From contig NC_005027.1 in the NCBI RefSeq assembly GCF_000196115.1, positions 6,692,001 through 6,756,000 of the forward strand: a stretch of 64,000 nucleotides of DNA, in the 5' to 3' direction. Position 1 is the stretch's first letter. Every line of letters starts with the position of its first letter. The translations under genes were made by a program, and so were the position numbers. The DNA comes from Rhodopirellula baltica SH 1. Its GTDB lineage: Bacteria > Planctomycetota > Planctomycetia > Pirellulales > Pirellulaceae. Below are positions 43,460 through 52,330 of the stretch, one piece after another. A model generated the notes under the pieces. The model was not told where the DNA came from and did not search any database. It saw only the letters and a program-made list of their open reading frames with translations.

Positions 43460-44584
43460 TTATGGTGTTGGTTGATCGCCGGACGGTTTCAAGGTCGCGT
43501 GCAGGTGATCCACGTTGAGTTCGACCCCAGGACCGGGCTCGGAGATCAACAGGCTCACCATTTTGATACGTGTCATGTCCAGCTGACGATGTTTCGGTCC
43601 GTCGATCATGGATTGACGAGGGAAGATCACGTGCTGAGGTTCGCCTGATCGGAGCGTCACATAGTGTTTTGCAACATCATCGTGGTAGTCTTCATGACCT
43701 TCATCGATGACTTTTACGATCACTTCCCAAGTTCGATCGGGTGCTGCCGGACTCGAGGTTGCTGGATCCGCGGCAATAGGATCAGACGGTGCCGGATCGT
43801 CCCCAACCGGTCCAGATGCCACCGGCCCAGATGCCACCGGATCGGAGGCCACCTGCTGATCGGCATCGGTCGCGGTCACTTTCGTGATCAGGACGATGTC
43901 CAGCTCCAATGTTTCGACATCCGACCAATCCGAGGCGACCTCTAACAACGTCATCGCGGGGTGCGGTGCGTCCTTCGGCGACCACCTCAATGCGAACTCG
44001 CCATCGGTCACGTTGGAGGTGGTTCGTCCCCGTCGTCCGCGATTGAAATGCCAGCGAGTGATTTCAACCGGCGTTTCAAACGATGCGATGCGAGGGAAGT
44101 CGGATTCGACTTTCAAACAGTCGCGAATGATTTCGAGCGGGCCCCACCATGTCAGCCCGATGAAGATGGCACCCAACAGTTGCAGCGACCGTCTTCCAAC
44201 GGAGGATGACATTCCACTGGCCACGAACCAAGCCGAAGCCGCCAGGATCCCAAGACCATTGGCGATGGCATCGTGAACCGAGGCGGACCGACCGATCGTG
44301 CCTTGCAGTAGCTCGACCAAGATTCCCGCGACAAACAAAGTTGCGGCAATGAAAAGCAACCTCTTGATCCATACGGATGAACCAAACGGTTGCGGACGCA
44401 TGATTTGCAGAAGGACCAGCGTCAGCATGGTCAGGCCCGCGAAAAGTGGGGCGTGAACCATGTTTCCGATCGACCCGGCCATGCGACCTGAAACGGGCAT
44501 GGGAACCAGCAACCCAACCAGCGCGACCAAGAAACATCCCGGCAGCGCCAGCCAAATCAATCGAGAGGATCGGCTTTGAGTCAC
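43460..44584 (-). CDS. VanZ-like membrane protein with periplasmic C-terminal domain
   Basis: 374 residues. The N-terminal ~140 hold four hydrophobic helices with 'GNMVHAPLFAGLTML' and 'LVELLQGTIGRSASVHDAIANGLG', the VanZ pattern. The C-terminal half is a soluble beta-rich domain ('IVLITKVTATD', 'WEVIVKVIDEGHEDYHDDVAKHYVTLR'). It is interrupted at ~250-290 by an imperfect tandem repeat encoding Asp/Ser-Pro/Gly-x-Ala units, nearly identical at the DNA level around 43800-43850. Starts 22 bases after flgE on the same strand. Function unknown. Confidence 0.7.
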   Translation of the reverse strand: MTQSRSSRLIWLALPGCFLVALVGLLVPMPVSGRMAGSIGNMVHAPLFAGLTMLTLVLLQIMRPQPFGSSVWIKRLLFIAATLFVAGILVELLQGTIGRSASVHDAIANGLGILAASAWFVASGMSSSVGRRSLQLLGAIFIGLTWWGPLEIIRDCLKVESDFPRIASFETPVEITRWHFNRGRRGRTTSNVTDGEFALRWSPKDAPHPAMTLLEVASDWSDVETLELDIVLITKVTATDADQQVASDPVASGPVASGPVGDDPAPSDPIAADPATSSPAAPDRTWEVIVKVIDEGHEDYHDDVAKHYVTLRSGEPQHVIFPRQSMIDGPKHRQLDMTRIKMVSLLISEPGPGVELNVDHLHATLKPSGDQPTP

Positions 44585-44606
44585 GATGGTCGTTGGCTCT
44601 CGATCA

Positions 44607-47042
44607 CTATCGTCGCAGGTTGAGCAGTTCGTCGATGAGCTGCTGGGTGGTCGTGATCACTCGGCTGTTTCCTCGGTACTGTGTACTGGCGAGAACGAGT
44701 TCGACCAAGTCCTTGCCGATGTCCGTGTTGGACAATTCCAGTGCACCGCCAATCACCGTGCCGATGCCGTTTTCGCCAGGCTGACCGGTGACGGGCAAAC
44801 CGGTGTTCACGCCTTCGGCGTACAGGTTCAAACCCCGAGCTTCCAAACCGGCGGGGTTTGCGAAACGAGCCAATTGCAATTGACCCAAGTCGCGCGAAAT
44901 ACCGTTGCTGAAGACACCGCGAATCGTTCCGTCTTCACCGACGATGAAGCTGTTCAACACGCCGGGTTCACTACCGTCTTGCTGAGTTGCCGCCAGTGTC
45001 GCTTCATCGGTCGCCAAACCGGAAACGAGCGAGAAGTCCATCTCAAACTGCATCGGCGAAACGCTGGGCAAGCCCTGACGGTTGATCGAAATCGTTTCTT
45101 CCGTCGCGGTCACGAAGTTGCCATTTCCATCGAACTGAATCAAGCCTGTGCCCACCGTGATGTCGGTGCTGCCTGAGACTGAGTTGTCAGGGCTATCGGC
45201 ATACCAACGATAGATGGTGGCTTGGTCGGTGCGGCTTTCCAGCGTCGCTGATACACGAACATTGATCGGCACGCCGAGTGAATCGTAAACGACGAAGTCA
45301 CTCGATGCACTTTGTCCGATCGCTTCTTGCAGCGTTCCAAAGGCCAAGTTGGGAGTCGAAATCTGACCCAGTTCGTCTGTCAAGCGGAACGCCGAGAGTT
45401 CAATATCAACCGCGTTGGCCTCACCGTTGTTGGATACCAATCGAATCTTGCCGTCTTGGATGTAAGCACCCGCCACCAAGTCGCCGGATTCGCCCGTGAT
45501 GTTGTTATCAGAACGAGGGATCGGGTTGGACGAATCGACCTGTAGAGTTTGAATCCCGGAGGCATCGGAGATGAAGTCCAGCAAGTCTTGCATGGTGCTG
45601 GTTGAGGTGATCTCCAGTTCCTTGGTTCCCAGGTTGGCACCACCTTTTCGCCCGGTGTAGCTCAACGTGCCCTCGCTGAAGACTTGTTCGTAAGTCAAGC
45701 CATCGCGACGCAGCACGTCCGTCAGCAAAGTGTTGGAATTGACGGCGGGGCCATCCATGTCCAGCAGTTGATTGCCAGGATCGGTCAGATCCGAAATTTC
45801 TGCGTCCGTTGCCGAGTCGGTGAAGGTATCACCGGGTGCCACTTCGCCGACGAGATAGAAGTTGTTCTGGTCACCAGCAAGGTTGCGATAAATTCGAATC
45901 GAATCATACGCGGGAAAACCACCACCGGCCGGAGGCGTCGGAGGGGTCGGGAAATCGCTGAGCGTGATACGACCATCGACGACACTCTTTGGACCCAAGA
46001 ACGAACTCGGACGGCTTTCCGGGTCGCCGGAGCTGTAGTAGGTCACCATGTAGGTGTAGTTACCCGTCAACGTGTCTTCGTTGATCGGTGTACCGGATAG
46101 AGCCGTCGAGCCATCATCGTTGAACGTGCCGCCGGCAGCTGCTGAAGCGAGGTATTCAAACTCGGTTCCGTTGGGGCCTGTGCGGTAGATGTTGACGGTT
46201 GGGAAATCGCCACCCAACGGGTCCTGAGGCAGGTTGCCCAGATCGACGTTGCCATTGGCACCCACCGTGAATGCTCGCGCGGCACTCGGTGCGGATTCGT
46301 TGCCGCTCGCATCGACCAAAGCAAACTTGTACTGGTACGTTCCCGCCGGCAGCGAACCGGCACCGACGGTTCCCGTGACCGACGTATGATCGGCGATCGG
46401 AGACGATTCAATGGACACACCACTGGCGTCGGGACGTGGGACTTGGCTGTCACCCAGGTGAAGACTTTCGATGACCTGTCCTGCGGTCGCGACATCGCCT
46501 TCGGGAGTCAGCGTGCCTTCGAAGGAAACGTTTTCGGTCGCCTTGGCAACCGTTTTGGTTCCCAGGGGAACCGACAATGGGACCAGCGAATCAGTTTGCA
46601 GACGGAATTGTTCGTCGATGCCGTAGCCGAGCAATCGCTGCCCCGTCGCATTGACGAGTTCCGCGTCACTGTTGAGCTTGAAGATACCGTTTCGTGTGTA
46701 CAGTTTTTCGCCGTCGGCGGCCTGCACTTGGAAGAATCCATCGCCTTGGATCGCGAGGTCGCTGCTGCTGCTGCTGATCTCGATCGTGCCCTGGTTGTGG
46801 TTGGCCGCGATTTCCGCGACTTGAACACCCAAACCGATCTGTCGAGGGTTGGTACCACCGTTGTTGGCCGAGGGGCCAGCACCGAGCGACAGCGTTTGAA
46901 GGAACTGTGTGGCGAAGACCGCGTCGGACGATTTGAAACCGACCGTCTGCGCGTTGGCCAAGTTGTTGCCGATCACATCGATCTGTGTTTCAGCAGCACT
47001 CAGTCCGGTCAGGGCAGTCGTCAGGGCTGATTGAAGTCCCAT
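44607..47042 (-). CDS. flgE: Flagellar hook protein FlgE with large insert
   Basis: 811 residues against ~400 in enterobacteria. The N-terminal rod/hook motif ('SALTTALTGLSAAETQIDVIGNNLANAQTVGFK') and 'DLAIQGDGFFQV' are textbook. The C-terminus '...GKDLVELVLASTQYRGNSRVITTTQQLIDELLNL' closes the D0 coil. Between them residues ~195-430 contain at least two Fn3-like modules ('GTYQYKFALVDASGNES', 'GNYTYMVTYYSSGDPES') inserted into the surface-exposed part. Lies 80 bases after flgD. Confidence 0.95.
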   Translation of the reverse strand: MGLQSALTTALTGLSAAETQIDVIGNNLANAQTVGFKSSDAVFATQFLQTLSLGAGPSANNGGTNPRQIGLGVQVAEIAANHNQGTIEISSSSSDLAIQGDGFFQVQAADGEKLYTRNGIFKLNSDAELVNATGQRLLGYGIDEQFRLQTDSLVPLSVPLGTKTVAKATENVSFEGTLTPEGDVATAGQVIESLHLGDSQVPRPDASGVSIESSPIADHTSVTGTVGAGSLPAGTYQYKFALVDASGNESAPSAARAFTVGANGNVDLGNLPQDPLGGDFPTVNIYRTGPNGTEFEYLASAAAGGTFNDDGSTALSGTPINEDTLTGNYTYMVTYYSSGDPESRPSSFLGPKSVVDGRITLSDFPTPPTPPAGGGFPAYDSIRIYRNLAGDQNNFYLVGEVAPGDTFTDSATDAEISDLTDPGNQLLDMDGPAVNSNTLLTDVLRRDGLTYEQVFSEGTLSYTGRKGGANLGTKELEITSTSTMQDLLDFISDASGIQTLQVDSSNPIPRSDNNITGESGDLVAGAYIQDGKIRLVSNNGEANAVDIELSAFRLTDELGQISTPNLAFGTLQEAIGQSASSDFVVYDSLGVPINVRVSATLESRTDQATIYRWYADSPDNSVSGSTDITVGTGLIQFDGNGNFVTATEETISINRQGLPSVSPMQFEMDFSLVSGLATDEATLAATQQDGSEPGVLNSFIVGEDGTIRGVFSNGISRDLGQLQLARFANPAGLEARGLNLYAEGVNTGLPVTGQPGENGIGTVIGGALELSNTDIGKDLVELVLASTQYRGNSRVITTTQQLIDELLNLRR

Positions 47043-47102
47043 CGGCGAACGTCTCCACAGTTTTCAGTAGGTCTTACAACGCAAACTCAAAACTGAAGAT
47101 CG

Positions 47103-47125
47103 ACCGATCTAATCGGTAAACTTTA
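47103..47125 (-). promoter_or_regulatory. Possible flgE regulatory site (TAAAGTTT plus short palindrome)
   Basis: At the very end of flgD the minus strand reads TAAAGTTT, identical to the classical sigma-28 -35 element, followed immediately by the palindrome ACCGAT-TAG-ATCGGT. A GCCGATAA-type -10 at 11 bases is not present, so a sigma-28 promoter is not established. The palindrome could be an operator or weak RNA hairpin between flgD and flgE. Confidence 0.25.
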
Positions 47126-47584
47126 CTCAGTTTGAATTTGACGGATATTCTCTATCTCCATCGTCTTCTGACCCACGTGAACTTTGACCGAACGTGCTTG
47201 GTTGTCGTCATTTGTTTCAACCGTGATCTTGTCGACCACACCCGTTGTGTTGGACTGATCGTCCGCCAGTCCTGAAACGGTGCGTCCGATCAGCCCGCTG
47301 GCGGTCACCAGTTGTTGGCTGTTGGACAGATCGCTCAAGGTGTTGGTCAATTGATCCGTCGCCCCGATTTCGCGAATCTGGCCGATTTGTTGGACCATTT
47401 GGGCGTTGTCGACCGGATCCAGCGGGTCCTGGTTCTGCAATTCGTTGATCAGCAACTTCAAGAAACTGTCGACATCCAACGAGTTGTAGCCCTCGTTGGC
47501 ACTTTCGCTGATTTGGGCGGACCGTTCGCTGGAGGTGAAACCCGCGGCGGCGGAGGTGCTGGTACCGGTACTAGCAGCAGACAT
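47123..47584 (-). CDS. flgD: Flagellar hook-capping protein FlgD
   Basis: 153 residues from the ATG at 47584 (a GTG at 47617 is in frame). 'DVDSFLKLLINELQNQDPLDPVDNAQMVQQIGQIREIGATDQL' is the conserved FlgD N-terminal motif. The C-terminal part is shortened: only one beta region follows ('VDKITVETNDDNQARSVKVHVGQKTMEIENI') and the usual Fn3/tudor pair is missing. It acts as scaffold for assembling FlgE subunits, and flgE follows. Confidence 0.92.
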   Translation of the reverse strand: MSAASTGTSTSAAAGFTSSERSAQISESANEGYNSLDVDSFLKLLINELQNQDPLDPVDNAQMVQQIGQIREIGATDQLTNTLSDLSNSQQLVTASGLIGRTVSGLADDQSNTTGVVDKITVETNDDNQARSVKVHVGQKTMEIENIRQIQTE

Positions 47585-47807
47585 ATTCGCGTTTCCAAGA
47601 TGGGAAGATCCACTCACGCGAAATCAGCGTGGCGGAGATCGTTTGCATAGCAATTCCGGGGATTCTGACGCGAGTCCATTTCTTTGGGCCCGTCCATTTC
47701 TGCCTATCGGCGAACCGGCCGCTTTCTCTAGACTCGCCCGAACGCGACCGAGAATGATTCGAGGTCCGCCCTTTCGACGCACAGCCACCGGAACGGAGTC
47801 CTTCGGC

Positions 47808-49055
47808 ATGGAAGCCAAAAACATCCGCCAATTCGTATCTGCACGTCTCGATGTTCAGAGATGGCTGAGCACCGTTGTGGCCTGTTTTGCGGTCTTGGCG
47901 TGCTTGGCCGACCAAGCCGACGCGGCAAACTATCGAACCCGCAACTTCATCGTCCAAGCTCCCAACGACCAGCTAGCAAAAGCCGTCGGGGATGCCGCAG
48001 AAAAGTATCGCGACGATCTGGCGAGCTATTGGACTGGCCGGCCTTTGCCTCCTTGGCCGACGCCCTGCCCCGTTCGCGTTGTCGCTGGCAATTTGCCTGC
48101 TCAAGGTGTGACCACTTACAACCCCGCTCCCGTTCGTGATTTCCAAATGGAAGTCGTCGGAACTCCCGAGCGAATTCTCGACAGCGTGTTGCCTCACGAA
48201 GTCACCCACACGGTTTTGGCGACGCACTTTGGTCGTCCTTTGCCACGTTGGGCGGATGAGGGCATCTGCACCACGGTCGAACACGATTCGGAAAAAGCCA
48301 AACACGAAGCCAAGCTGCGTGAGTTCCTATCAACGCGTCGCGGCATCGCGATGAATCAGTTGTTCTTGTTGACCGAGTACCCATCGGATGTGTTGCCGAT
48401 GTACGCCCAAGGTTACTCGGTGTGCCGATTTTTGATCGAGCAACAGGGCCCTGAAACGTTCATCGATTTCTTGGGCGAATACATGCAACGCGGATCGTGG
48501 ACCAACAACGTTCAGAAACACTACGGCTATGACTCGTTGGCTGAACTGCAAGAGTATTGGTTGGCATGGGTCGAAGCTGGCAGCGGTCCGGTCGCTCAAT
48601 TTGCCAAACGCACGCCTCGCGGCAGCCAGCCTGGTTCCACCGGCGACATCGCATTGGCAAGTGCCACCGGACCGACGAACTCGGCAAACCATTCGCAAGT
48701 TGCACCTGCGACCGCACTTGCAGCAGTCGGCACGATGCAGCGTGACTCAGCTCGTTCGTCGTCTGGTTGGAATGCGACCGGACAAGTTGCAGCGACTGGT
48801 CCAGCACCGGCGGCAAGCAATGGTTCGTCATCATGGTATGTCCGCCAACTCAATCGCGAAGAAGATCGTTCAAATGTCGAACCGATTCCCGCCGGTGATC
48901 GCACCCCGATCGCACGAGTCAATCCAGATCGTTTGAACGAGGATGCATCGAAGTCTCGTTGGATGCCGCCTTCGGTTAAATCCAGCGGTCGTTACTCGGT
49001 GTCGACTCCGCAAGGCGAAAGCAGTGGATCGTTTGGTGGAAACCGTTGGCGTTGA
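47808..49055 (+). CDS. Peptidase-MA-like zinc metalloprotease, secreted
   Basis: 415 residues from the ATG at 47808. Signal peptide ~19-40 ('STVVACFAVLACLADQADA'). The gluzincin motif is HEVTH (His ~130) in 'LPHEVTHTVLATHFG', followed after a short spacer by 'RWADEGICTTVE', which supplies the third ligand Glu. This is the peptidase MA arrangement seen in many secreted planctomycete proteins. The C-terminal ~150 residues are Ser/Ala/Pro-rich and disordered. Transcribed divergently from flgD and toward the HlyD/M50 module, 37 bases away. Confidence 0.82.
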   Translation: MEAKNIRQFVSARLDVQRWLSTVVACFAVLACLADQADAANYRTRNFIVQAPNDQLAKAVGDAAEKYRDDLASYWTGRPLPPWPTPCPVRVVAGNLPAQGVTTYNPAPVRDFQMEVVGTPERILDSVLPHEVTHTVLATHFGRPLPRWADEGICTTVEHDSEKAKHEAKLREFLSTRRGIAMNQLFLLTEYPSDVLPMYAQGYSVCRFLIEQQGPETFIDFLGEYMQRGSWTNNVQKHYGYDSLAELQEYWLAWVEAGSGPVAQFAKRTPRGSQPGSTGDIALASATGPTNSANHSQVAPATALAAVGTMQRDSARSSSGWNATGQVAATGPAPAASNGSSSWYVRQLNREEDRSNVEPIPAGDRTPIARVNPDRLNEDASKSRWMPPSVKSSGRYSVSTPQGESSGSFGGNRWR

Positions 49056-49091
49056 TCCGTCCATTGAAATCACGCATCTCATGGGAAATTG

Positions 49092-51266
49092 ATGACGTCG
49101 ACCGCGTCCAGCGAGCCGTTTGTCTTTGCACCCAGTGGGTCCGCTCCGTCTGGATCTGCTGGAAACGGCTCTTCCACGCGCGGTCCCATGAATTCCGCGA
49201 CAGGCAATCCGTCATCTCAATCGCTGGTCGACCAAGCCCGACAGGAAATCACACAGATTGTTCGCGAGGTCGCTGCGGCGTCGCACGAACCTCGCAAACG
49301 AGCCGAGTACTTTCGGTTTCTTGCCGATCGCGTTCTACGTGCGATGGCAGGTCATGGCGTGGTCATTTGGACCCGTCCATTGCAAGGAGACTCCACCGCC
49401 GGGGACTATGTGGTCGAGCATCGTCTCGGTCGTGTGACTGATTCTGCATTGGTGGATGAGGCGGAACTGGTTCACCAATGTTTGTTGGCGGAAGTTGCGA
49501 CCGAAGGCGTCCCCGTTGTGGTGCCGCCCACACCGGGAGCGGACCAGATCGACGTTCCCGCCAATCCAATGCCCTACCCAGCGGCAATTGTTCCAATTCG
49601 AATCGACCCGTCGACATCGTTACCGGAAGGGCTGATTGAAGTCTTCCTGGACGAAGGCGGAACCGCGGCAAGTCAACGCGGCGCTCTTCGCTTTCTTGCT
49701 CAAATGTCGGATCTAGCGGGTGAGTTCCTGCGGATGCGTCGGCTGAAAAAGCTCAGCCAGTTGCTCGATGCAACCGACCGTGTCGATGCCGCCGTTGAGC
49801 GTTTGCATCGAATGACCTCAACGGCGATGATCCAGGCCGCTTGGGTCGATGCCGCGGCCGAGTTGTTGCGACTGCCTCGTGTTGCCTTGTGCCGAGTTGA
49901 TACGACGCAGCCACGAATCGTTGCGGTCAGTCACGTTGACCGCATTGATCAACACAGCGAAGCTGCCAAAGCAATCCGATTGGCAACGGGGCACAGTTTG
50001 CTTCCGCAACATGGGTTGTGGTTTGCCGATTGCCAAGATGCACCCTCACCGTCGGATTCGGACGACGCGGAATCTACGCCGGCTGATTCAGAAACGGTGC
50101 GTTCCGCCAGCGAACCATCTTGGGTGGTTGCGGCTCATCCCGATTCGCATTGGCGACTGGTTGGATTCACGTCGGATGAAACGGAGCACTTGTCCGAAGA
50201 AGTCTACTGGGGCACGTTGAATCGTTTGCTCGTCGGAGGGGCTTCCGCGTGGACGGCCGCACGCCGCATCGAATCCGTTCCGGGTGGACGATGGTTCTCA
50301 CGCTTGCTCGTTGAGCCCGATTCCACATCCACTGATGCGGTTCGAAACGTCAGCGTCTCATCTCGCATTCGGCGTCGGCGTGCGAATCGTTCTCGCATTC
50401 GAAAAGCTGCCACTTGGTTTGCTGCGATGGTTGTCATCGGCATTTTGGTTTGCCTGCCGATGCCAAGCTTGGTGCCGGTCACCGGAGTGATTCGCCCAGT
50501 TGAGTTGGACACGTATCACGCCGCCAGCGACGCGGTCGTGGATTCATTGCATGTGGATCATGGCCAGATGGTACGTCGAGGCGATCTTTTGGCGACGCTG
50601 ACGTCATCGGACTTGCAAGAGCAGGAAACCAGTTTGCTCGGCCGGCAAGCCGTGTTGATGCGACAGCAAGAACAAGTCAACCAAACGTTGATGTCACGTC
50701 CGTCCGCTCAATCCAATTCAGAATCGATTCATGACGGCCGCGAAGTCGAAGAAGAAATCGAATCGATCCGCCGGCAACTCGAAATCATTCGCGAATCCAA
50801 GGATCGCCTGGTCTTGCGAGCCCTTCGCGACGGGCGTGTGGATGCGTGGCGATTGCAGGAACGTTTGGCCAATCGTCCGCTACGTCGTGGGGATGATGTC
50901 CTGAGTGTGATTGCGGAAGACACGGCCTGGGTCGTGGATGCTCGCGTTCCACAAACCCGATTGCAGACGGTCGACAATGCATTGCAGTCCGAGACATTGA
51001 CCGCCGATGTCGGAACGGCTTGGTCCAGTAAGATGAATCTCGTCGCCACCGCGGAGCGTTTTGGTCCCATCGTGCCCGATCCAACGGATGGGACGCCATC
51101 GGTGGTGATGCGATTGAGTTTGGACCAACCACCCAAGCTAGGTGATCAACCGCTCGCTGAGATGCCCGCTCGTGTCACCCTGCATTGCGGGCACACCCCC
51201 GTGGGATGGTTCTTCGTCCAGGACGTTGTGCATTGGTGCCAAGTCCAATGGGGAGGCTATTTTTAA
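49092..51266 (+). CDS. HlyD-family adaptor with cytosolic GAF-like N-terminal domain
   Basis: 724 residues from the ATG at 49092 (a TTG lies one codon earlier). Residues ~50-420 are soluble with the helix-sheet pattern of one or two GAF domains. One transmembrane helix follows at ~437-458 ('AATWFAAMVVIGILVCLPMP'). The periplasmic part (~465-724) has a lipoyl half 'YHAASDAVVDSLHVDHGQMVRRGDLLATL', a coiled-coil hairpin and a return half 'LVLRALRDGRVDAW'. A membrane-fusion protein attached to an intracellular sensor-like domain is unusual. The stop overlaps the next start as TAATG. Confidence 0.72.
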   Translation: MTSTASSEPFVFAPSGSAPSGSAGNGSSTRGPMNSATGNPSSQSLVDQARQEITQIVREVAAASHEPRKRAEYFRFLADRVLRAMAGHGVVIWTRPLQGDSTAGDYVVEHRLGRVTDSALVDEAELVHQCLLAEVATEGVPVVVPPTPGADQIDVPANPMPYPAAIVPIRIDPSTSLPEGLIEVFLDEGGTAASQRGALRFLAQMSDLAGEFLRMRRLKKLSQLLDATDRVDAAVERLHRMTSTAMIQAAWVDAAAELLRLPRVALCRVDTTQPRIVAVSHVDRIDQHSEAAKAIRLATGHSLLPQHGLWFADCQDAPSPSDSDDAESTPADSETVRSASEPSWVVAAHPDSHWRLVGFTSDETEHLSEEVYWGTLNRLLVGGASAWTAARRIESVPGGRWFSRLLVEPDSTSTDAVRNVSVSSRIRRRRANRSRIRKAATWFAAMVVIGILVCLPMPSLVPVTGVIRPVELDTYHAASDAVVDSLHVDHGQMVRRGDLLATLTSSDLQEQETSLLGRQAVLMRQQEQVNQTLMSRPSAQSNSESIHDGREVEEEIESIRRQLEIIRESKDRLVLRALRDGRVDAWRLQERLANRPLRRGDDVLSVIAEDTAWVVDARVPQTRLQTVDNALQSETLTADVGTAWSSKMNLVATAERFGPIVPDPTDGTPSVVMRLSLDQPPKLGDQPLAEMPARVTLHCGHTPVGWFFVQDVVHWCQVQWGGYF

Positions 51267-52330
51267 TGTGTCGTGCAATGAAGATGTGTCATTTGACAAA
51301 AACCATCGCGTGCTTGATTGCGGCCACTGGTTGGTGCCTCGCATCGGTTGACGCCGCTGATCCGGTTGAACGCCATCAGGTCGAAACCAATGTTGTCGAG
51401 GTTCGCGATGTTGTCGTCGACTTTAAACAACAGATCGACGTGCCAGCTCTACAAAGCGGTGCGGTCGCGGAAACGAGTGTGCGTCCCAACCAATTTGTTC
51501 GGCAAAAGGATGTGTTGGGCAAATTGGATTCGCAGTCGCTGATCATTCGACGTCGAGCGGCCTCGCTGCAGTATGAGTCGGCCAAGCTGATTACCAGTGA
51601 CGACCTTGAAATGCAATTCGCGGAAACTTCGCTCGCCGAAGCGGAGGCGGAACTCGACGCCAGCAACGCGACCGAGCAAAAATTCAACGGTGCGGTGTCG
51701 TCCAATCAGTTGAGACGAATGCGATTGGCGGTCGAACGCGCTCGTTTAGAAGTCGCTCGTACCAAAAAGCAAATTCGCCAAGCCGAGATCGACACGCAAC
51801 TCGCCGCCGCGGACTTGGCGTTGATCGATGACGAACTGGCACAATTGGAATGCGTCAGTCCGATTGATGGAGTCGTTTTGGCGGTGCATCGTGAGACGGG
51901 TGAGTGGATCGCCAAAGGGCAACCTTGGGTGACCGTCGCCACCGCCGGCGAGTTGACGTTGCATGCTCTGGTCGATGCCGATGAACTATCTCCGGCAACG
52001 TGCGTTGGATTAGACGTCAGTGTGCATTGGGGCAACGAAGCCGATGGGACCGCGAAAATGTTGGCGGGTAAGATCACGTCGGTCGATCCGACTCGCTTGC
52101 CTGGAAACCGCTTCCGTCTGCACGCAGAAGTTCAAAATCGCCGGCAAACACACGATGGTTCGATTCCACCGCGAACCGCAATCGTTCCTGGTTCAGGGCA
52201 CAGCGTCGACCAACATTGGCAATTGTTACCGGGGGCCCAAGTCACGATGCGCATCTATCGATCACGCGATGAAATGGCGTGGCGGATGAAACTCGATCAA
52301 CCTCAATCATTTCGCGGGAAAGTGCGGTGA
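51266..52330 (+). CDS. Periplasmic HlyD/RND-type membrane-fusion protein
   Basis: 354 residues beginning at the coupled ATG at 51266. Signal peptide 'TKTIACLIAATGWCLASVDAAD'. Lipoyl halves: 'ALQSGAVAETSVRPNQFVRQKDVLGKL' and 'CVSPIDGVVLAVHRETGEWIAKGQPWVTVA'. Between them is a ~110-residue alpha-helical hairpin (Ala/Glu/Arg-rich), then a beta-barrel domain. It looks like the freely periplasmic adaptor of a tripartite export system, but no inner-membrane pump or outer-membrane channel gene is next to it. The stop overlaps the M50 gene start as TGATG. Confidence 0.85.
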   Translation: MCRAMKMCHLTKTIACLIAATGWCLASVDAADPVERHQVETNVVEVRDVVVDFKQQIDVPALQSGAVAETSVRPNQFVRQKDVLGKLDSQSLIIRRRAASLQYESAKLITSDDLEMQFAETSLAEAEAELDASNATEQKFNGAVSSNQLRRMRLAVERARLEVARTKKQIRQAEIDTQLAAADLALIDDELAQLECVSPIDGVVLAVHRETGEWIAKGQPWVTVATAGELTLHALVDADELSPATCVGLDVSVHWGNEADGTAKMLAGKITSVDPTRLPGNRFRLHAEVQNRRQTHDGSIPPRTAIVPGSGHSVDQHWQLLPGAQVTMRIYRSRDEMAWRMKLDQPQSFRGKVR

